Source: Methanobacterium sp. (GTDB taxonomy: Archaea; Methanobacteriota; Methanobacteria; Methanobacteriales; Methanobacteriaceae). Taken from it: 23,861 nt of DNA. Both the position numbers and the translations under genes were made by a program. Every line of letters starts with the position of its first letter. The first letter of the stretch is position 1. The stretch spans positions 1-23,861 of the forward strand of contig JAJRAE010000201.1 of the NCBI GenBank assembly GCA_028682985.1, read 5' to 3'. This document shows positions 21,604 to 23,861 of this stretch, piece by piece. Under the pieces are notes generated by a model. That model did no database searches and was not told the origin of the DNA. It saw nothing but the letters and a program-made list of their open reading frames with translations.

Positions 21604-22023
21604 TTATTTTTTGCGGAGCATGGAATCAACTTCCCTGCTTAATCTGAGGGATACTCCCTGGTAACTTTCCAGATTTTCCCTGGTTTTTTCCAGTTTATCC
21701 AGATTATCCGCTGGTAAATTACCTTCTTTTGCCTGTAAATATTCAGAATATAAAACTATGGATTCAAAAAAGAGTACTAATCCCTTTATGATTCTCTGGT
21801 ATAGTTGAAAGCATTTAGATGGTGGGTTGATTTTCTCATAAACAGAAAATGTCTCCTCCATATCCCTTCTTAAAACATCTAATCTGCGATGCGCTTCTCG
21901 AATTGTAATCTGATCAAAAGCTACCTGATTCATCAGGCCCTTAAGCGATAATATTTGCACTCCGGTATCCTGTAAAGCTTTTTTACTTTTCTTTAGAAAC
22001 TGGCGTTTGGTTAGTCCGAACAT
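21604..22023 (-). CDS. Helical protein of unknown function
   Basis: Not recognised. The 139-residue protein is predicted to be almost all helical, with charged heptad-like stretches (ITIREAHRRLDVLRRDMEET; then NLDKLEKTRENLESYQGVSL) and a basic N-terminus, FGLTKRQFLKKSKKAL. There is no signal peptide or clear membrane segment, although IIKGLVLFFESIVLYSEYL is fairly hydrophobic. It follows mpg by 31 bases on the same strand and may be the third gene of the tag-mpg transcript. ATG 22023 or an in-frame TTG at 22032 could be the start; neither has a clear ribosome-binding site. Confidence 0.72.
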   Translation of the reverse strand: MFGLTKRQFLKKSKKALQDTGVQILSLKGLMNQVAFDQITIREAHRRLDVLRRDMEETFSVYEKINPPSKCFQLYQRIIKGLVLFFESIVLYSEYLQAKEGNLPADNLDKLEKTRENLESYQGVSLRLSREVDSMLRKK

Positions 22024-22054
22024 ATTAATCAAGAATTAATCTATTGATATAGTA

Positions 22055-22729
22055 TTATTTAGATTCTATTTTATATAAGCGACTGAGGAAACTGTTACCC
22101 TTGATAATAAATCTCCAGGGCTCATATTGATATTCTTCTGCGTAGGATATGTTGATTCTGGGCGTAGCCATCATCCGGTCATTTAAATCTTCTCCTGTGA
22201 TTATATATAGTTCATTTCCTAGGAGATCTACTCCATTTAGTGAGGTGTCTATGCCCAGCGCCTGACAGAGCTTGGATGGACCGTTAGTCATATTTTTTAG
22301 CTTTTTTGAAATTTTATCAGCAGTTTTCATATCATCTGCTGTAAGTTTAATGTTCCTTCTTCTGGCCATTAATTCTAGGCCTTGGATAGGTTCCAGGGCC
22401 CTGATAAGTACTGCACGGGGCTGGTTTTCTTTTTCAGTTACCACATTCAGACAATAATTGTAACCATGCAACTGGTAAATGTAAGCATATCCGCCTCTTT
22501 TGTAGAGAGGATCCATTCGGGGTGTATGTTTGCCCTGGTAAGAATGAGCTGCCTTATCATCAACACCCATATAGGCTTCAGTTTCAACTATCATGCCACT
22601 GATTAAGCCTTCTGGTACTTTATGGATCAAAATACACCCTAATAATCTCTGAGCAACAGTTATCGTATTTTGCTCGTAAAAACTCTTTTCCAATCTCACA
22701 TACTGTTTAGAGCTTTTCATCATTTTCAT
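22055..22729 (-). CDS. mpg: 3-methyladenine DNA glycosylase (AAG/MPG family)
   Basis: An alkyl-purine DNA glycosylase of the AAG/MPG fold, which removes 3-methyladenine, 7-methylguanine and often hypoxanthine. The 224 residues fit the family. Seen: LLGCILIHKVPEG, then GMIVETEAYMGVDDKAAHSY with the catalytic Glu of ETEAY (E51) and Y53, TPRMDPLYKRGGYAYIYQLH, and NYCLNVVTE with N95. PSKLCQALGID (about 151-161) is the conserved GPxKLxxALGI segment. Its ATG overlaps the TGA of tag by four bases (22726-22729), so the two are probably translated together. An unrelated glycosylase for overlapping lesions lies directly upstream. Confidence 0.93.
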   Translation of the reverse strand: MKMMKSSKQYVRLEKSFYEQNTITVAQRLLGCILIHKVPEGLISGMIVETEAYMGVDDKAAHSYQGKHTPRMDPLYKRGGYAYIYQLHGYNYCLNVVTEKENQPRAVLIRALEPIQGLELMARRRNIKLTADDMKTADKISKKLKNMTNGPSKLCQALGIDTSLNGVDLLGNELYIITGEDLNDRMMATPRINISYAEEYQYEPWRFIIKGNSFLSRLYKIESK

Positions 22730-23295
22730 ATCATTTCAAGCTCACTATGGCGGAAACAATCAACCAGATGGTCGTTAACCATACCTACGGCCTGTATAAA
22801 GCCATAGCAGATAGTGGGGCCCACAAATTTAAAACCCCTTTTTTTGAGGTCCTTACTCATTTTCTCAGACTCTGAAGTGGATGATGGTATTTGATCCAAT
22901 GCTTTCCATTTGTTCTGAATAGGATTATGGTCCACAAACTTCCAGATGTAGCTATCAAAACTTCCATACTCCTTTTGAATATCTAAAACAGCCTGAGCAT
23001 TTGATACTGTGCTTTTAATTTTAAGGCGGTTACGTATTATTCCCGGGTTTTCCAGTAGCTCTTCAATCTTATCTTTGTTATAATGAGCCACTTTATTGAT
23101 CTGGAAATTATCAAAAGCCTCCCGATAATTGTTCCTTTTCTGGAGTATGAGCATCCAACTTAAACCTGCCTGAGCACCCTCCAATATCAGGAATTCAAAT
23201 AGAAGCCGGTCATCATGCACAGGCACACCCCATTCTTGATCATGGTAATTTTCAAGCAAATCATTGCCATTAGCCCAAGAGCATCGAATCTTCAT
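22726..23295 (-). CDS. tag: DNA-3-methyladenine glycosylase I (Tag)
   Basis: A helix-hairpin-helix glycosylase specific for 3-methyladenine. The 189-residue length and zinc site match E. coli Tag: C5, H18, H176 and C180. Also seen are RCSWANGND (4-12), the base-pocket residues E39 and W47 in LEGAQAGLSWMLILQKR, and FVGPTICYGFIQAVGMVNDH (157-176). AGGGT lies about nine bases before the ATG, inside one copy of a 17-base direct repeat. It is the first gene of a run tag-mpg-helical protein. A bacterial origin by transfer is possible since Tag is mostly bacterial, but composition looks like its neighbours. Confidence 0.95.
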   Translation of the reverse strand: MKIRCSWANGNDLLENYHDQEWGVPVHDDRLLFEFLILEGAQAGLSWMLILQKRNNYREAFDNFQINKVAHYNKDKIEELLENPGIIRNRLKIKSTVSNAQAVLDIQKEYGSFDSYIWKFVDHNPIQNKWKALDQIPSSTSESEKMSKDLKKRGFKFVGPTICYGFIQAVGMVNDHLVDCFRHSELEMI

Positions 23296-23335
23296 AATTT
23301 TTTAACCCTTTATTTACTTAATTTTTTAACCCTTT
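23295..23335. repeat. 17-base direct repeat in the tag leader
   Basis: TAATTTTTTAACCCTTT occurs at 23295-23311 and again at 23319-23335, 24 bases apart. Read on the minus strand it is AAAGGGTTAAAAAATTA, so the ribosome-binding site of tag is present twice, with only the copy next to the ATG correctly placed. Confidence 0.6.
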
Positions 23336-23372
23336 TCTATGGATTCTAGAACTTTTCATGAACTGGTTTTAA

Positions 23373-23744
23373 TCACTCATTCTCATCTATAACCTTTTTG
23401 ACCAGAGCCGAGTCAACATATGCTCTAACTTCAATTATCAGACCATCTTTGAATTTAACAACCCAACAGTAAGTACCATTAAAGGGCATACCATTGAGTG
23501 CAGTGGATGCAGCTTCTAATTCAACAGCAGCATTTTCACCTTGTACCAGGGCATTTTTAAACTTCAAAATTGTATTACCCTTCATCAAACGGTCCAGACG
23601 ATCAAAAGTACTGGTTATAAATTCCTGTTTAGTGTTATAAGTCCCAGCAAGAGGATGGGTTCCCATTACCTTCCAATTAACATCATCTGCAACATTTCTA
23701 AAAAAAAGTTCTCTTTCACCCGTTTCCAGGTGCTGGAATAACAT
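23373..23744 (-). CDS. SnoaL-like (NTF2 fold) protein
   Basis: A small 123-residue protein of the SnoaL/ketosteroid-isomerase-like fold. Family features are FQHLETGERELFFRNVADDV, WKVMGTHPLAGTYNTKQEF and the beta-strand end TYCWVVKFKDGLIIEVRAYV followed by DSALVKKV. Its substrate is unknown; most such stand-alone proteins are uncharacterised. The start ATG at 23744 has AGGA seven bases upstream. The N-terminus is short for the family: the first helix seems to begin upstream, where codons for D-V-E precede M1, but a TAG closes the frame four codons before the ATG. Confidence 0.85.
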   Translation of the reverse strand: MLFQHLETGERELFFRNVADDVNWKVMGTHPLAGTYNTKQEFITSTFDRLDRLMKGNTILKFKNALVQGENAAVELEAASTALNGMPFNGTYCWVVKFKDGLIIEVRAYVDSALVKKVIDENE

Positions 23745-23861
23745 TTCTACGTCCTAGTTAGTTATAGAGATTTCATAGACCCCCCATCACTTAATTTTCT
23801 TTAAATTATATGAATTTTTAATTGTTTCCCTATATTATTGTTATTTTTTATATTTAAAAAA

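Overview
The window comes from an AT-rich methanogenic archaeon, most likely of the order Methanobacteriales (Methanobacterium or a close relative). The evidence is archaeal replication genes (an Orc1/Cdc6 initiator and the small subunit of DNA polymerase D), anaerobic cobalamin genes, a UPF0147 protein, Shine-Dalgarno sites of GGTGAT/GGAGG type, and frequent TTG starts. From memory, the neighbourhood of cdc6, cobalamin genes and polB resembles the one around the Methanothermobacter thermautotrophicus origin; no search was run.

Bases 1-2463 form a replication origin. The initiator gene cdc6 (minus strand) is separated from a DUF2299-like gene by about 630 bases. That gap holds seven copies of an origin-recognition repeat, four pointing right and three pointing left, around a 106-base AT-rich core. 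Such converging repeats are the layout expected of an archaeal oriC with a central unwinding element.

Bases 2680-9621 mix cobalamin synthesis and replication genes. cbiB and cbiG lie together on the plus strand, followed by a UPF0147 gene. On the minus strand are polB (DP1, the exonuclease subunit of PolD) and a class II aldolase gene that has no ATG, GTG or TTG start in frame. A secreted, sequon-rich protein and a CobJ/CbiH-type methyltransferase with a cysteine-rich tail follow on the plus strand.

Bases 9676-11935 hold small accessory genes: a TPR and a HEAT-repeat protein in tandem, a DUF488 protein, and an unusual multi-cluster Fe-S protein that probably has a leaderless mRNA.

Bases 11973-15485 hold a minus-strand run argD, lysA, dapF for arginine and lysine synthesis. 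Then come a cyclophilin, a GAF protein and a small membrane protein.

Bases 17001-23744 are rich in DNA repair and membrane genes. One run encodes a transporter-like protein with DNA-binding-like domains at both ends, an OGG-type 8-oxoguanine glycosylase, and a protein resembling an inactive LexA/signal-peptidase fold. Another couples two unrelated alkyl-base glycosylases (Tag and Mpg) by a 4-base overlap. A TMEM175-like channel, a GAP/LysE-like membrane protein and a SnoaL-like protein complete the window. No tRNA, rRNA, CRISPR array or insertion sequence was recognised. The best leads are the origin architecture, the startless aldolase and the transporter/regulator fusion.
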